NCBI RefSeq assembly: GCF_900156875.1
Contig: NZ_LT707409.1
Location: 1,366,231 to 1,430,230 of the forward strand
DNA length: 64,000 nt
Reading direction: 5' to 3'
Origin: Robertmurraya dakarensis
GTDB taxonomy: Bacteria > Bacillota > Bacilli > Bacillales > Cytobacillaceae
The translations under genes and the position numbers were made by a program. Below are positions 26,591 through 36,455 of this stretch, one piece after another. The notes beneath the pieces are model-generated. The model was not told the origin of the DNA. It made no database searches and saw nothing but the letters and a program-made list of their open reading frames with translations. The first letter of the stretch is position 1; the number at the start of each line of letters is the position of its first letter.

Positions 26591-27700
26591 TTATAATGAA
26601 AAAATGTTTACTGCACAAATGCCACCTGCACCTTGCGTATGTGCTAAGCCCACTTTCGGATTATTTTGCACTTGTCTTTGACCAGCTTCCCCACGTAACT
26701 GCCAAGCTATTTCACAAACTTGAGCTACACCTGTCATCCCTAAAGGATGACCGCGTGATTGTAAACCACCGCTTGGGCTAACTGGTAAACTTCCAGTTAT
26801 TTCAGTTACGCCTTCATCAATGAGACTTCCAGATTCCCCTGGTGCACAGAAACCAAGAGCTTCATAATGAAGTAGCTCACCAATTGTAAACGCATCATGA
26901 ACTTCTGCTAGACTAATATCTTTAGGACCAAGTCCTGCCATTTGATAGGCAATATTAGCTGTTCTTGTTGTTAAATCGATATCTTCTAAAATCGTTTCTG
27001 TTTGCACAGCTGTACCAACGAATTTAATTGGGTCTTGATTTCTATTTTTCTTCATAACATTTTCAGATACTAAAATAACAGCTGCTGCTCCGTCACTCGT
27101 AGGACATGCCTGTAATAAAGTTAATGGATCGGCAATCGGACGTGATTGTAATACTTCTTCTAATGTGAAGTTCTTTTGATAATGAGCATATGGATTATAG
27201 GTACCATTCTTGTGATTCTTAACGGAGACCTTCGCCATTTGCTCAGGCGTTGTGCCATATTCATACATATGCCTTTGTGCTTTTTGGGCATATTCAGATG
27301 GCATTACCTGTAACCCTAATTTATCTTCATAAGATCGTTCTTCACCCTTATTTGCGTCAATTACGCCTCTTTTCATTTTTTCAAACCCAACCACCAAGAC
27401 TACATCATATTTACCATAAGCGATATCATAATAGGCATGATGTAGTGCTGTTGAACCACTTGCACAGGCATTTTCTACATTTGTAACATTTAATCCTGTA
27501 ATTCCAATCTGGGAAAAGACTTTCTGACCAGCTGATGGTCCTTGCATAACATGTGCTGCATACGCAGCCTGAACATCGCGCCATTTCATACCCGCATCCT
27601 GCAGTGCATTCATACAGGCTTCCGCTGCTTTAGTTTCGATTTTCTCTGTATAACGACCACATTTTACCATTCCAACACCTTGGACATATACATTTCTCAT
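26591..27700 (-). CDS. Thiolase (SCP-x/acetyl-CoA acyltransferase type)
   Basis: The 369-residue thiolase-fold protein keeps the nucleophilic Cys (about residue 79, in VENACASGS), the His of GGLQSRGHPLG, and the C-terminal Cys in GAGGICAVNIF. It can therefore be expected to cleave 3-ketoacyl-CoA, unlike the Ser-bearing relatives at 5157 and 54287. A DUF35 gene lies 15 bases upstream, so the enzyme probably works as a complex with it. AAAAAGGGGGATAAATC precedes the ATG. Confidence 0.9.
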   Translation of the reverse strand: MRNVYVQGVGMVKCGRYTEKIETKAAEACMNALQDAGMKWRDVQAAYAAHVMQGPSAGQKVFSQIGITGLNVTNVENACASGSTALHHAYYDIAYGKYDVVLVVGFEKMKRGVIDANKGEERSYEDKLGLQVMPSEYAQKAQRHMYEYGTTPEQMAKVSVKNHKNGTYNPYAHYQKNFTLEEVLQSRPIADPLTLLQACPTSDGAAAVILVSENVMKKNRNQDPIKFVGTAVQTETILEDIDLTTRTANIAYQMAGLGPKDISLAEVHDAFTIGELLHYEALGFCAPGESGSLIDEGVTEITGSLPVSPSGGLQSRGHPLGMTGVAQVCEIAWQLRGEAGQRQVQNNPKVGLAHTQGAGGICAVNIFSL

Positions 27701-27715
27701 GATTTATCCCCCTTT

Positions 27716-28117
27716 TTAACCTACTGGACAGAACCGATAGATTTTCACTTTTTCCCCTTGCTCATTGATCATGACATGTGGTTCAACCTGCATTTTCGTT
27801 CCAATCTGCAGTGGAGATAGTTCATCATTTTTAATTTGTGTTTTTACGATTACTCCTTCAGGTAATTTCACCCTTCCTACGGTATAAGGAACCTTATCCT
27901 TCCACCAAGGGGGACCCTGCCTAATAATCGTATAGGTATATAATTCGCCCTCTTGCGATAAAGCTGTTCTTTCCATTTCATGACTGCATCTTGGACAATA
28001 AGATTGAGCAGGAAAAGCATATTGATTGCAGTCAGGGCATTTACTTCCAATTAACCTAGCATCTTGATCCATTACACCTTCTTCAAATAGTGGAATCTCC
28101 GCCATTGATTTTTCCAA
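27716..28117 (-). CDS. DUF35 zinc-ribbon/OB-fold protein
   Basis: This small protein of about 130 residues has the zinc ribbon CPDCNQYAFPAQSYCPRC and a following beta-rich OB-fold region (EGELYTYTIIRQ, PYTVGRVKLPEG). It is the expected partner of the thiolase encoded 15 bases downstream. The start is ambiguous. A TTG at 28117 sits 9 bases after AAGGAAG, and an ATG at 28105 has a poorer site. Longer in-frame readings pass through the hairpin at 28154-28182 and are unlikely. Confidence 0.82.
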   Translation of the reverse strand: MEKSMAEIPLFEEGVMDQDARLIGSKCPDCNQYAFPAQSYCPRCSHEMERTALSQEGELYTYTIIRQGPPWWKDKVPYTVGRVKLPEGVIVKTQIKNDELSPLQIGTKMQVEPHVMINEQGEKVKIYRFCPVG

Positions 28118-28153
28118 ACTAAACACCTTCCTTTTATAAAATAAGAATTCCAA

Positions 28154-28182
28154 CAGTGGGGGTTTTCTTTCATCCCCCACTG
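28154..28182 (-). terminator. Hairpin between the interrupted dehydrogenase and the DUF35 gene
   Basis: CAGTGGGGG (28154-28162) pairs perfectly with CCCCCACTG (28174-28182) over an 11-base loop. On the minus strand it is followed by a T-containing but not solid run. It may terminate transcripts from the upstream pseudogene or mark an RNA-processing site. Confidence 0.5.
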
Positions 28183-28359
28183 GGAAAGTTAAACTAAAGG
28201 ACTAATAGGGGCTAATGTTCACTCATTATCTTTTTTGAGCCCGCGAGGTAGGGGTCTTATTGCCGGTTAACCTTAAAAAGAGGCTATTGTTACTGACTAT
28301 ATATCCGGAAGCATCACCCCTCTAATAGCTTCTAAATGACTTAATTTTTCAATTACTGC

Positions 28360-29520
28360 TTATTTAAATGCACTCATACCAGTTAGTTCACGCCCCATAA
28401 TCAACTTTTGAATCTGGGATGTTCCTTCAGGAATAGTTAATATCTTTGCATTTCGATAGAGGCGTTCTAACGGAAATTCAGTAGTCAATCCGTAGGCACC
28501 GTGAATCTGAATGGCATTTGATGTAACACGAACAGCCATCTCTGTTGCAAATTGTTTAGCCATCGAACTCTCAAGCCGACTATTTTTCCCTTTGGTAACC
28601 ATATCTAATGCTCGATAGGCTAGTAGCTTAGAAATATCAAGATCGGTTTTCATATCTGCTAACAATTTCTGAATTAACTGAAAGGATCCAATTGGTTTGC
28701 CGAACTGCTGCCTTTCCTTGACATATTTTAGAGAATGTTCCAATGCTTTCTCAGCGATAGAGTTTGCATGAACGGCAACAAAGCATCTCCAAGTATGAAA
28801 ACCTACCATTTTATGCTTATAACCTTCACCAGGAGGTACGATGAGGTTTTCCTTTGGAACACGGAGATCATCAAAATGAAGCTCCGCTAACTCTGCCAAA
28901 TCTCCTCCTTTAAGTCCCAGCAAATGAATTCTTTTGGATTCAAATGATGTTTCATTTCGATCAACTAGTATCATTCCGATACCCTTAGAACCCTTGCTAC
29001 GGTCAAATTGGACAGCAACACTTACATAATCTGCAAATTCACCATTTGTAATAAAGGTTTTTGTTCCATTGATCACCCAACTGTCTCCATCTAGATAAGC
29101 TGATGTTTGAATTTCAGATGCGCTTGAGCCAACATTTGGTTCCGTATTTGCTGAACAACCAATCTTGTCTCCTGATAACAGTCCAGGCAGAAACTTATTA
29201 CAATGACACTCATTCCCGTGATCTGCTATCATTCTGGCAAGACCAGAGGAGATCCCAACAATCCCTTAGAATTCAACTGGAAGCTCTTCATAAATCAATC
29301 CATATGTCATTACGTCAAGCCCATCCCCTCCCAATTCTTTAGGAATGGTAGTGCCTAGGAACCCATATGGCTTTAATTCTTTTAAAATATTAATCATAAA
29401 ATCTTTGGAGTACGGTTTATCCTGACCTTCTCTAGCAATCGCTGGCTCCAATACTTCTTTTGACAATTTCTTGACCGTTTGCTTAAGCATGATTTGCTCA
29501 CCTGTAAAATCAAAATTCAT
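28360..29520 (-). pseudogene. Acyl-CoA dehydrogenase interrupted by an in-frame ochre stop
   Basis: The two pieces form one MNFDFT-family dehydrogenase in the same reading frame. After EELPVEF a TAA stop (29266-29268) stands where paralogues have a Lys codon (ELKG), and the homology continues at once with GIVGISSGLARM. One A-to-T change explains it. The rest is nearly complete: CSANTEPNVGS, NGTKTFITNG, QIHGAYGLT and PEGTSQIQKL. A small duplication, LAELAE instead of LAE, lies before the HFDDLRVPKEN segment. GGAGGATGATGATT precedes the start. Without readthrough, only an 84-residue N-terminal fragment is made from this start. Confidence 0.88.
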
Positions 29521-29563
29521 AATCATCATCCTCCAGTTGCAGCGAACAAATTACTTGCACTTT

Positions 29564-31198
29564 TTATTTATCAAGCCAAACATTCTTCATATGGATATAC
29601 CCGTATGATGCATGTTCATGCCATGCCTGTAAATATGGAGGTATCGGCAAAGTTCTATACTGTGTTACAATTGGCATCGGATTTAAGACATGCTTTAAGA
29701 TATACCTTTGCGCTTCATGTACTTTTGCCTTTCTCGCATCCACATCTAGAAGTACTCGTTGTTCTTCAAGAATTTTATCCAACTCTGGATAACTGTCGCC
29801 GAAATAATTCCCTACACCATTAGTATGGAATTGATAATATAACCACTCATCAACCTCTTGATATCTAGTGATATAACCAAACTTCAGTTCAAAATCTCCA
29901 GCTCTCCATCTTTCAATGAATGATCCATATTCAGCAACTTCAATTTCTGCATTAATGCCAATCGCTTTTAGATCTTCCGCCACCCATTGTGCCAAACGAA
30001 CTAGTTCCTCACCGTAAGCTTCAGTTGTCATAATTACTGTGTCAAAGCCGTTAGGGAAACCAGCATCAGCTAATAGTTGCTTTGCTTTTTCAGGATCATA
30101 TGCTAGAAGCTCTTCTCTTTCTTCTATTGGTAGTGACCAGTCTCCCATTGTTGGATTAACCGGGGCACTTATTTCCCCACCGCCATAAATACGATCAACT
30201 GCATTTTGTCTATCGATTGCCATACTAATTGCTTGACGAACACGTTCATCTTTAAATTTTTCATGCTTCATCCCCATGGCCAACTGAGATTGTGTCGCAT
30301 ATAGTTTTCTATTCTCAATCGTATCTGGATTTGTTCGTTTTAGATTTTCCCAATCTTCCGGCGATATCTCACTCATATATTCGATTTGGCCTGTTCTAAA
30401 TGCAGCAATTCGTGCAGCTTGATCTGGAATTATCATAATGTCAACTCCATCAAGATATGGTTTACCTTCTTCAAAGTAGTTGGGATTACGAACATACGAC
30501 GCTTTAATATTTTTGTCCCATTTTTCTAACATAAATGGTCCTGTACCAATCGCTTCCTCCGCTAAATTAATTTGACCTTCTATCGCTTCTTTTGGCAGAA
30601 TCCACATAAAATGGCTTGCCATATTGGTTAAGAATGGAGCAAAGACTGTTTTTAAGTTAAAGACAACCGTTTGCTCATCCGGTGCCTCAATGCTTTCAAC
30701 CGCGTCCAAAAGGTTTAATTGGTGTCCTGGCTGGTTTAATATGTTTTCCATCGTAGCGACAACATCTTCAGCTACTACTTTTCGTCCATTTACCGGCGGA
30801 AGATCATGCCAATAGGCTTCACGCAAGTGGAATGTGTAAGTTTTACCATCCTCCGAAACTTCCCATTCCTCTGCCAAATCCGGAACGATCGTAGCATCTG
30901 CGTAAGCTGCATCTGGACCAGTTTTGAATGTCACTAATTTATTATAAACAAGACCGGCACGGTCATGTACCTGATAGGTCGCTGATTCATGCGGATCTAA
31001 GGTTAAGGCGTCTGCAGGCATTGCAACTGTAACAGTTCCTCCGTACTTAGGTTCATCTGATTGACTACTATCTGAAGATGACGGATTTTCTGACTCATTC
31101 GACTCTTTTGCTGTTTCTTTCCCACCCGAGCATGCGGCAAGAGTGAGTGTTAACAGTAAGAGAAAACTGAAACACATCCATTTTAAACGTTGATTCAT
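29564..31198 (-). CDS. ABC transporter substrate-binding lipoprotein, dipeptide/oligopeptide family 5
   Basis: The 544-residue exported lipoprotein has a signal of about 20 residues ending in the lipobox LTLAAC and a Ser/Glu-rich linker. The family-5 solute-binding fold follows (YGGTVTVAMPADALTLDPH, LAEEWEVSEDGKTYTFHLR, IGTGPFMLEKWDKN, VRQAISMAID). It is the binding protein of the importer encoded by the next three genes upstream. CAAGGGGGAAAAGAAC precedes the chosen ATG. Family-5 proteins bind peptides, nickel, sugars or other organics, so the ligand is not certain to be a peptide. The location among acyl-CoA genes suggests a carboxylic substrate (inference). Confidence 0.92.
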   Translation of the reverse strand: MNQRLKWMCFSFLLLLTLTLAACSGGKETAKESNESENPSSSDSSQSDEPKYGGTVTVAMPADALTLDPHESATYQVHDRAGLVYNKLVTFKTGPDAAYADATIVPDLAEEWEVSEDGKTYTFHLREAYWHDLPPVNGRKVVAEDVVATMENILNQPGHQLNLLDAVESIEAPDEQTVVFNLKTVFAPFLTNMASHFMWILPKEAIEGQINLAEEAIGTGPFMLEKWDKNIKASYVRNPNYFEEGKPYLDGVDIMIIPDQAARIAAFRTGQIEYMSEISPEDWENLKRTNPDTIENRKLYATQSQLAMGMKHEKFKDERVRQAISMAIDRQNAVDRIYGGGEISAPVNPTMGDWSLPIEEREELLAYDPEKAKQLLADAGFPNGFDTVIMTTEAYGEELVRLAQWVAEDLKAIGINAEIEVAEYGSFIERWRAGDFELKFGYITRYQEVDEWLYYQFHTNGVGNYFGDSYPELDKILEEQRVLLDVDARKAKVHEAQRYILKHVLNPMPIVTQYRTLPIPPYLQAWHEHASYGYIHMKNVWLDK

Positions 31199-31244
31199 GT
31201 TCTTTTCCCCCTTGAACAAAATGTTCTTTTTAAATAATTTGATT

Positions 31245-32144
31245 TTATGAAGATAACTTTGGATCTAGGAAATCACGTAATGCATCACCAAGCAAGTTGA
31301 ATGCTAAAACAGAAAAGCTCAATGCCAGCCCTGGGAAAATTACAAGCCATGGAGCACTCTCCATATAACGACTAGCATTACTAAGCATTAAACCCCATGA
31401 AGGATTTGGAGGTGGCGTACCAATTCCCAAAAAACTTAAGGATGCTTCTGCAATAATTGCCTGCCCAAAGGTTAAGCTCGCTAAAACAATAATCGGTGCA
31501 AGTGTATTCGGTAAGCCATGTTTCCAGATAATTCGAAGTGGACTTGAACCAATTGATTTGGACGCTTCGACAAAATTCATTTCTTTAATCCTTAACATTT
31601 CACCCCTGACAATTCTTGCAAATCGAGGAATCTCTATCACGACAAGGGCAATGATGACATTTTGAATGGATGGACCTAATAGTGCTGCTATGAACAGAGC
31701 CAATATTAAGGCCGGCACTGCCATAATTGCATCCATAATCCGCTGGATTAACATATCTATCTTTCCACCAAAGTATCCGGAAATTAATCCTACTAGAACT
31801 CCTATAACTAAAGAAATTACAACTGATGCGAATCCTACGATAAGTGAAATTCTTGAACCATAGACAATCCGGCTAAAAACGTCACGTCCTAAATCATCGG
31901 TTCCCATCAGATAGGTCGCACTAGGTGCAGCCAAAAATGCATCACGGTTCTGTGCGGTTGGATCATTTGGAGCAATAACCGGAGCAAAGATTGCAAATAG
32001 AACAATGAATAGGATAAATAAAATTGATATCGAACCAACTTTTTGTGTAAGAATAAAACGCTTACAATCCTTAAAAAACTTTAGTGTTCTTGCATTCTTT
32101 CTAACAATAACTTGACTTTGAGAGCTAATTTGAACCTCTTGCAT
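31245..32144 (-). CDS. Dipeptide-type ABC transporter permease (DppC/OppC family)
   Basis: The 299-residue membrane protein has an N-terminal hydrophobic segment (SISILFILFIVLFAIFAP), the family block HLMGTDDLGRD-like YLMGTDDLGRDVFSRI, and further membrane helices. The EAA-type cytoplasmic loop (ASKSIGSSPLRIIWKHGLPN) contacts the ATPase. It forms the translocation channel with the DppB-type permease encoded just upstream. AAGGATGTGAAGGC lies before the ATG. Confidence 0.92.
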   Translation of the reverse strand: MQEVQISSQSQVIVRKNARTLKFFKDCKRFILTQKVGSISILFILFIVLFAIFAPVIAPNDPTAQNRDAFLAAPSATYLMGTDDLGRDVFSRIVYGSRISLIVGFASVVISLVIGVLVGLISGYFGGKIDMLIQRIMDAIMAVPALILALFIAALLGPSIQNVIIALVVIEIPRFARIVRGEMLRIKEMNFVEASKSIGSSPLRIIWKHGLPNTLAPIIVLASLTFGQAIIAEASLSFLGIGTPPPNPSWGLMLSNASRYMESAPWLVIFPGLALSFSVLAFNLLGDALRDFLDPKLSS

Positions 32145-32179
32145 GCCTTCACATCCTTTCTACTAAAGAAATGAACCTA

Positions 32180-33130
32180 CTAGCTATTACGAATTCTAGG
32201 GTCAACCCAGCCATACATGATATCTACGATCAGATTAACAAGTAAGAACATTGCACCAAAGACTAGTACTGATGCCTGAACAACAGGATAGTCTCTCAAT
32301 GTAACAGTCTCAAAAATCAAACTTCCTAACCCTGGCAGTGAAAAGATTGATTCTAATACAACAGTACCGCCAAGAAGATAGCCCACTTGTAAACCAATGA
32401 GAGTGATAACAGATACAAGGGAATTTCTAAGGGCGTGCTTATAAATGACGATTCTTTCCTTGGCTCCTTTTGAACGAATAGTACGAATAAAGTCTGAATG
32501 TAATACTTCTAATAATGCTGAACGGGTCATCCTGACAATACTTGCACTCAGTGTCATTGCGAGACAAATTGCGGGTAGAATCATTTGCTGCAAGTTTGCA
32601 ATTGGGTCAACTGTAAAGGGTTGATAACTTAATGGCGGCATCCAATTAAAGGTTAATGACAAGAATGTTAAGAGAATTAGACCTACCCAGAAGTTCGGTA
32701 CTGATAACCCACCTACAGAGATCAATCGCAGGAAATGATCAATAAATTTATTATGTTTTACTGCAGAAATTACACCGATCGGAATCCCAATCAAAATAGC
32801 TAGGACAACGGAAATGAAAGTTAATTCAAGTGTGATTGGTAAACGTTCTGCGATCATCTCAACTACAGGTCGATCTGACCAAAATGAGGACCCCAAGTCT
32901 CCCTGTACTGCACCTGTTACCCAATCTACTAGCTGGACAAATACATTCTTATCCAATCCTAATTCAGCTTGTAATGCTGCAACCTGTTCTTCTGAAGCAG
33001 CCCCAGCTTCTTGTAATTGAAGCGTTACTGCATCACCGGGAACAGCTCTGATCATGACAAATATAAATGTGACCATAATAAGTAAAACTACTAAACCAAA
33101 TAATAATCTACGAATAATGTATTCTCCCAC
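32180..33130 (-). CDS. Dipeptide-type ABC transporter permease (DppB/OppB family)
   Basis: The 316-residue inner-membrane permease begins GEYIIRRLLFGLVVLLI and contains the family ...IRAVPGDAV segment and a periplasmic loop with ELGLDKNVFVQ. The EAA-type loop reads SKGAKERIVIYKHALRNS. It ends VDPRIRNS, typical of OppB/DppB proteins. A GTG start is indicated, with GAGGTGATCTT upstream. It lies 13 bases after the fused ATPase gene and 35 before the DppC-type gene. Confidence 0.92.
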   Translation of the reverse strand: MGEYIIRRLLFGLVVLLIMVTFIFVMIRAVPGDAVTLQLQEAGAASEEQVAALQAELGLDKNVFVQLVDWVTGAVQGDLGSSFWSDRPVVEMIAERLPITLELTFISVVLAILIGIPIGVISAVKHNKFIDHFLRLISVGGLSVPNFWVGLILLTFLSLTFNWMPPLSYQPFTVDPIANLQQMILPAICLAMTLSASIVRMTRSALLEVLHSDFIRTIRSKGAKERIVIYKHALRNSLVSVITLIGLQVGYLLGGTVVLESIFSLPGLGSLIFETVTLRDYPVVQASVLVFGAMFLLVNLIVDIMYGWVDPRIRNS

Positions 33131-33143
33131 AAGATCACCTCTC

Positions 33144-35195
33144 TTAATACAGATGGCAAGAAACCAAATGTCCTGACCCCATATCCTTCAAGTCTGGTTT
33201 CTTCTGTTTGCAAATATCCATCGCTTTAGGACATCTCGTATGGAATTTACAGCCCGATGGTGGATTGGATGGACTTGGAACTTCACCTTTTAAAATGATT
33301 CGATCGGGTTGTCTTGTTGGATCTGCTACAGGAACTGCAGATATCAGCGCCTGTGAATAAGGATGCATTGGTTGATCGAATAATACTTCCGATTCAGCTA
33401 CTTCTACTATTTCTCCTAAATACATGACAGATACCCTATCACAAATATACTTCACTACATTCAGATCATGAGAGATAAATAGATAGGAAAGTCCCATTTT
33501 TCTTTGTAAATCTTTTAATAAATTAAGAATTTGCGCTTGGACAGAAACATCTAACGCAGATACAGCCTCATCACAAATTAGTAAATCAGGATTTGTCGCT
33601 AAAGCTCGAGCAATCCCTATTCTCTGCCTTTGGCCCCCTGAAAATTGATGTGGAAACTTTTGAATATCGCTAGGATTTAGACCAACTGTCTCTAATAATT
33701 CTGCAATTCTTTCATGTTTTTCTTTTCCACTAGCAATACCATGTACCTCTAACGGTTCTCCAATAATGTCAAGTACGGTCATTCTTGGATTGAGTGAGCT
33801 ATATGGATCTTGAAAAACAAATTGGATGCGCTGTCTAATCGCTTTCATCGTTTGACTATTTACTTGGTCCAAATCCTGTCCGGCAAATGACACAGTCCCT
33901 GCAGTTGATTGCAATAGCCTAGTAACCAAACGTCCAACAGTTGATTTTCCACAGCCTGATTCTCCAACAAGCCCCAATGTTTCACCTCTATAAATATCAA
34001 ATGAAACATCATTAACAGCTTGAACATAGCCTACTGTTTTTGAAAAAAGACCCTTTTTAATCGGAAAATGCTTTTTTAATTTTCCAACGCTTAGGAGCAA
34101 TTCTTTCTTTTCTACGGAATGGGTAGCAGAATGCTCAGTAAGCCCTTCATTAATTTCATCCTCTTTATTGATTAACGACAGCATTTCTTGTTCTGCTTCG
34201 GGATCCTTAAGCCAACATTTGCTGTAATGATCATCACCTAACTCCATCATCGGCGGCTCTTCTGTCGCACATTTACTGCTAGCGTATGAACAGCGCAGAT
34301 GAAACCGACATCCAGAGGGCATTTCAGTAAGGCTCGGAACCGAACCTTTTATTGTATTTAGCCGCTGTGATCGATCAGTTTCAATTCTAGGGATACTTTT
34401 CAATAAGGCTTTCGTATAAGGATGCTGGGGATCGGCAAATAAATTTTTAACGCTAGCTTCTTCCACTACCTGTCCCGCATAGACAACCACAACCCGATCA
34501 GCCATCTCCGCTACAACTCCAAGGTCATGTGTAACGATTATAATAGACGTCCCCATTTGCTTCTGAAGATCCTTTAATAGAGTCATAATTTGCGCTTGCA
34601 CAGTAACGTCTAAAGCTGTTGTAGGCTCATCTGCGATAAGTAAATTGGGCTTGCATGCTAATGCAATCGCTATCATTACACGTTGCCTTTGACCTCCAGA
34701 TAATTGGTGTGGAAAGTTATTGATCCGACTTTCCGGATCTGGAAGACCGACAAGTCGTAATAATTCGATGGCGCGTTTTTCGTATTCTTTTTTTGGTAGT
34801 TTCTCATGAATTCGGATGGCCTCGATGATTTGATCACCAATGGTAAAGACGGGATCTAAACAAGTCATTGGATCCTGGAAAATCATTGAAATTTCTTTGC
34901 CTCGAATTTTACGAATTTCCTCATCAGTCATTTCATTCAATTTCAAATCATTAAACAATATTGATCCTGATGCTACTTTACCTGCTCCCTCTAGTAGTTT
35001 AATAATTGATAATGCGGAAACACTTTTACCAGATCCTGACTCACCAACTATAGCGAGAGTCTCTCCTTTTGCAACACTAAGTGATACCCCGCTGACCGCT
35101 TCTAATGGTCCGGATCTAGTTTGAAAAACGGTTCTTATATCATCTACCTTTAGTAGTACATCAGAGTTCTGCACGGAAACATATACCCCCTTCAT
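33144..35195 (-). CDS. Fused double ATP-binding protein of a dipeptide-type ABC importer (DppD-DppF fusion)
   Basis: The 683-residue protein holds two complete ABC domains. The first has Walker A GESGSGKS at 51-58, signature LSGGQRQR, and Walker B LLIADEPTTALD, and ends with the oligopeptide C-terminal Cys cluster (CRFHLRCSYASSKC). The second, from about residue 365, has GESGCGKS, FSGGQRQR, LLICDEAVSALD, and a second Cys cluster (CKFHTRCPKAMDIC). In most Bacillus Opp/Dpp systems these are two proteins, as in the oppD/oppF pair at 39-41 kb. It is the first gene of the importer operon. The start is uncertain, since a GTG at codon 8 has AAGGGGG upstream while the first ATG has no clear site. Confidence 0.92.
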   Translation of the reverse strand: MKGVYVSVQNSDVLLKVDDIRTVFQTRSGPLEAVSGVSLSVAKGETLAIVGESGSGKSVSALSIIKLLEGAGKVASGSILFNDLKLNEMTDEEIRKIRGKEISMIFQDPMTCLDPVFTIGDQIIEAIRIHEKLPKKEYEKRAIELLRLVGLPDPESRINNFPHQLSGGQRQRVMIAIALACKPNLLIADEPTTALDVTVQAQIMTLLKDLQKQMGTSIIIVTHDLGVVAEMADRVVVVYAGQVVEEASVKNLFADPQHPYTKALLKSIPRIETDRSQRLNTIKGSVPSLTEMPSGCRFHLRCSYASSKCATEEPPMMELGDDHYSKCWLKDPEAEQEMLSLINKEDEINEGLTEHSATHSVEKKELLLSVGKLKKHFPIKKGLFSKTVGYVQAVNDVSFDIYRGETLGLVGESGCGKSTVGRLVTRLLQSTAGTVSFAGQDLDQVNSQTMKAIRQRIQFVFQDPYSSLNPRMTVLDIIGEPLEVHGIASGKEKHERIAELLETVGLNPSDIQKFPHQFSGGQRQRIGIARALATNPDLLICDEAVSALDVSVQAQILNLLKDLQRKMGLSYLFISHDLNVVKYICDRVSVMYLGEIVEVAESEVLFDQPMHPYSQALISAVPVADPTRQPDRIILKGEVPSPSNPPSGCKFHTRCPKAMDICKQKKPDLKDMGSGHLVSCHLY

Positions 35196-35559
35196 AATTT
35201 GTATATTTTTTTAGCGCTATTATTTTGTGAATCTTACTTTTAAATGTAGGAACTGATATCATCTATCTTATCTACTAGTAGAAGTCATATTATTTACAAA
35301 TTGTGTGTTAAAAGGATGGTTAAATATATGAATGATGTAGAATTTAAAAAGATTAATTCAGGATTATTATGAGGGCCGGAAGTAATATATTTGTTTATTA
35401 TTAATATTTTTAATATTCTCAATATTTTCTTAATCTTATTACATAGTTGTATTGTTGTAAAATAGTTATAATTTATAGTTATTATAGATTTGCATTATAT
35501 CTTCCCTTATACATTCTAAATGTATTAAGTACGAAAGATTGAATGGAGCCAATGCTAGC
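35196..35559. other. AT-rich intergenic region upstream of the importer operon
   Basis: This region separates the crotonase gene at 35560 from the fused ATPase gene and should hold the promoter of the importer operon. Runs of A and T, including TTATAATTTATAG near 35466, are frequent. I found no convincing paired -35/-10 on the minus strand, no strong hairpin and no coding frame. Confidence 0.5.
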
Positions 35560-36345
35560 TTACTTTCCTTTGAAAACGGGCTTTTCTTTTTCTAGAAAAG
35601 CTGCCACACCTTCCTTATGATCCTCCGTTTCTTTAAGGATGGCCATATGAGAAGAAATCATATCAAGAGCTGTCTCTAATTGCATATCCGAAGCATTCCT
35701 TACCGACCTTTTCATCATTCTTATTGCTAGTTGAGGACCTTCTGCAATTCTTTTAGCTAAGTCTAATGTTTTTTCCATGAAGACTTCTGTAGGAAATACA
35801 TGATTGACAAGACCAATACGCAGCGCTTCCTCAGCATCTACAAAATCTCCTGTCCAAAGAAGTTCATAGGCTTTGCTTTGGCCAATAAGTTTTGGTAAGA
35901 AAAAAGCTCCTCCATCTCCTGGAACCAATCCTACTTTTACATATCCTTCGCTTACTCGAGCTGTATCTGCCATTGTTCTAAAGTCTGTCATTAAAGCCAT
36001 ATCAAGCCCTGCCCCTACAGCGACTCCATTAATTGCTGCGATTACAGGTTTATCGATATCTTTCAGGATCAATGGAATTCTATGGATATGTTCCCAAAGA
36101 ACATTTTTAAAATCTAGTGGGGTCGAAGTTCCCTCTGCTAGATTTCCCACTTCTCCACCAGAACAGAATGCATCTCCTGCACCCGTGATAACGATCACAT
36201 TGACATTCTCATTATTTTTAGCTTCTTCTAGAGCTGCGAACCAAGTATCGATCATATCCTGATTAAATGCATTCTTTTTTTCCGGGCGATTTAGTGTAAT
36301 AATTTTTACTTTATCTTCGATATGTGTAAGTATTGTTGACGACAT
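35560..36345 (-). CDS. Enoyl-CoA hydratase/isomerase family protein
   Basis: The 261-residue crotonase-fold protein has TLNRPEKKNAFN, the oxyanion-hole segment FCSGGEV, and NGVAVGAGLDMALMTDF. At the first catalytic position there is Asp (GLDMA), and the PE motif is replaced by YVKVGLVPG. It is therefore an atypical crotonase, perhaps an isomerase or hydratase with altered chemistry. No ribosome site is visible before the ATG. A minus-strand TATAAT lies at 36393-36398, about 48 bases upstream and just past the terminator of the preceding gene, suggesting a separate transcript with a short leader (inference). Confidence 0.82.
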   Translation of the reverse strand: MSSTILTHIEDKVKIITLNRPEKKNAFNQDMIDTWFAALEEAKNNENVNVIVITGAGDAFCSGGEVGNLAEGTSTPLDFKNVLWEHIHRIPLILKDIDKPVIAAINGVAVGAGLDMALMTDFRTMADTARVSEGYVKVGLVPGDGGAFFLPKLIGQSKAYELLWTGDFVDAEEALRIGLVNHVFPTEVFMEKTLDLAKRIAEGPQLAIRMMKRSVRNASDMQLETALDMISSHMAILKETEDHKEGVAAFLEKEKPVFKGK

Positions 36346-36401
36346 AATACAGTTATGTTTTGAATTGTTATCGGGAATCTAAAACGAAAATGATTATATT
36401 T

Positions 36402-36440
36402 AAAAAAACAACCGATGTGTTTGTTTCATCACCTCGGTTG
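36402..36440 (-). terminator. Rho-independent terminator after the SDR gene
   Basis: CAACCGA (36409-36415) pairs with TCGGTTG (36434-36440), with extra GTG/CAC pairing inside. On the minus strand seven T residues follow directly (36402-36408). It lies 16 bases after the SDR stop codon and closes the operon beginning with oppB. Confidence 0.85.
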
Positions 36441-36455
36441 AATTGTTGTGAATGA

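Noticed and set aside
28118..28180. N-terminal extension of the DUF35 protein at 27716
   Set aside because: The extension would be encoded by a stable hairpin, contains no DUF35-like sequence, and a ribosome site lies downstream of it.
32053..32066. ATAAAACGCTTACA, a cre-like match
   Set aside because: It lies inside the coding region of the DppC-type permease and has two mismatches. A promoter role is unlikely, so no site is called.
35873..36262. 129-codon plus-strand frame opposite the crotonase gene
   Set aside because: It is antisense to an intact gene with recognised motifs and has no ribosome site or homology I recognise.
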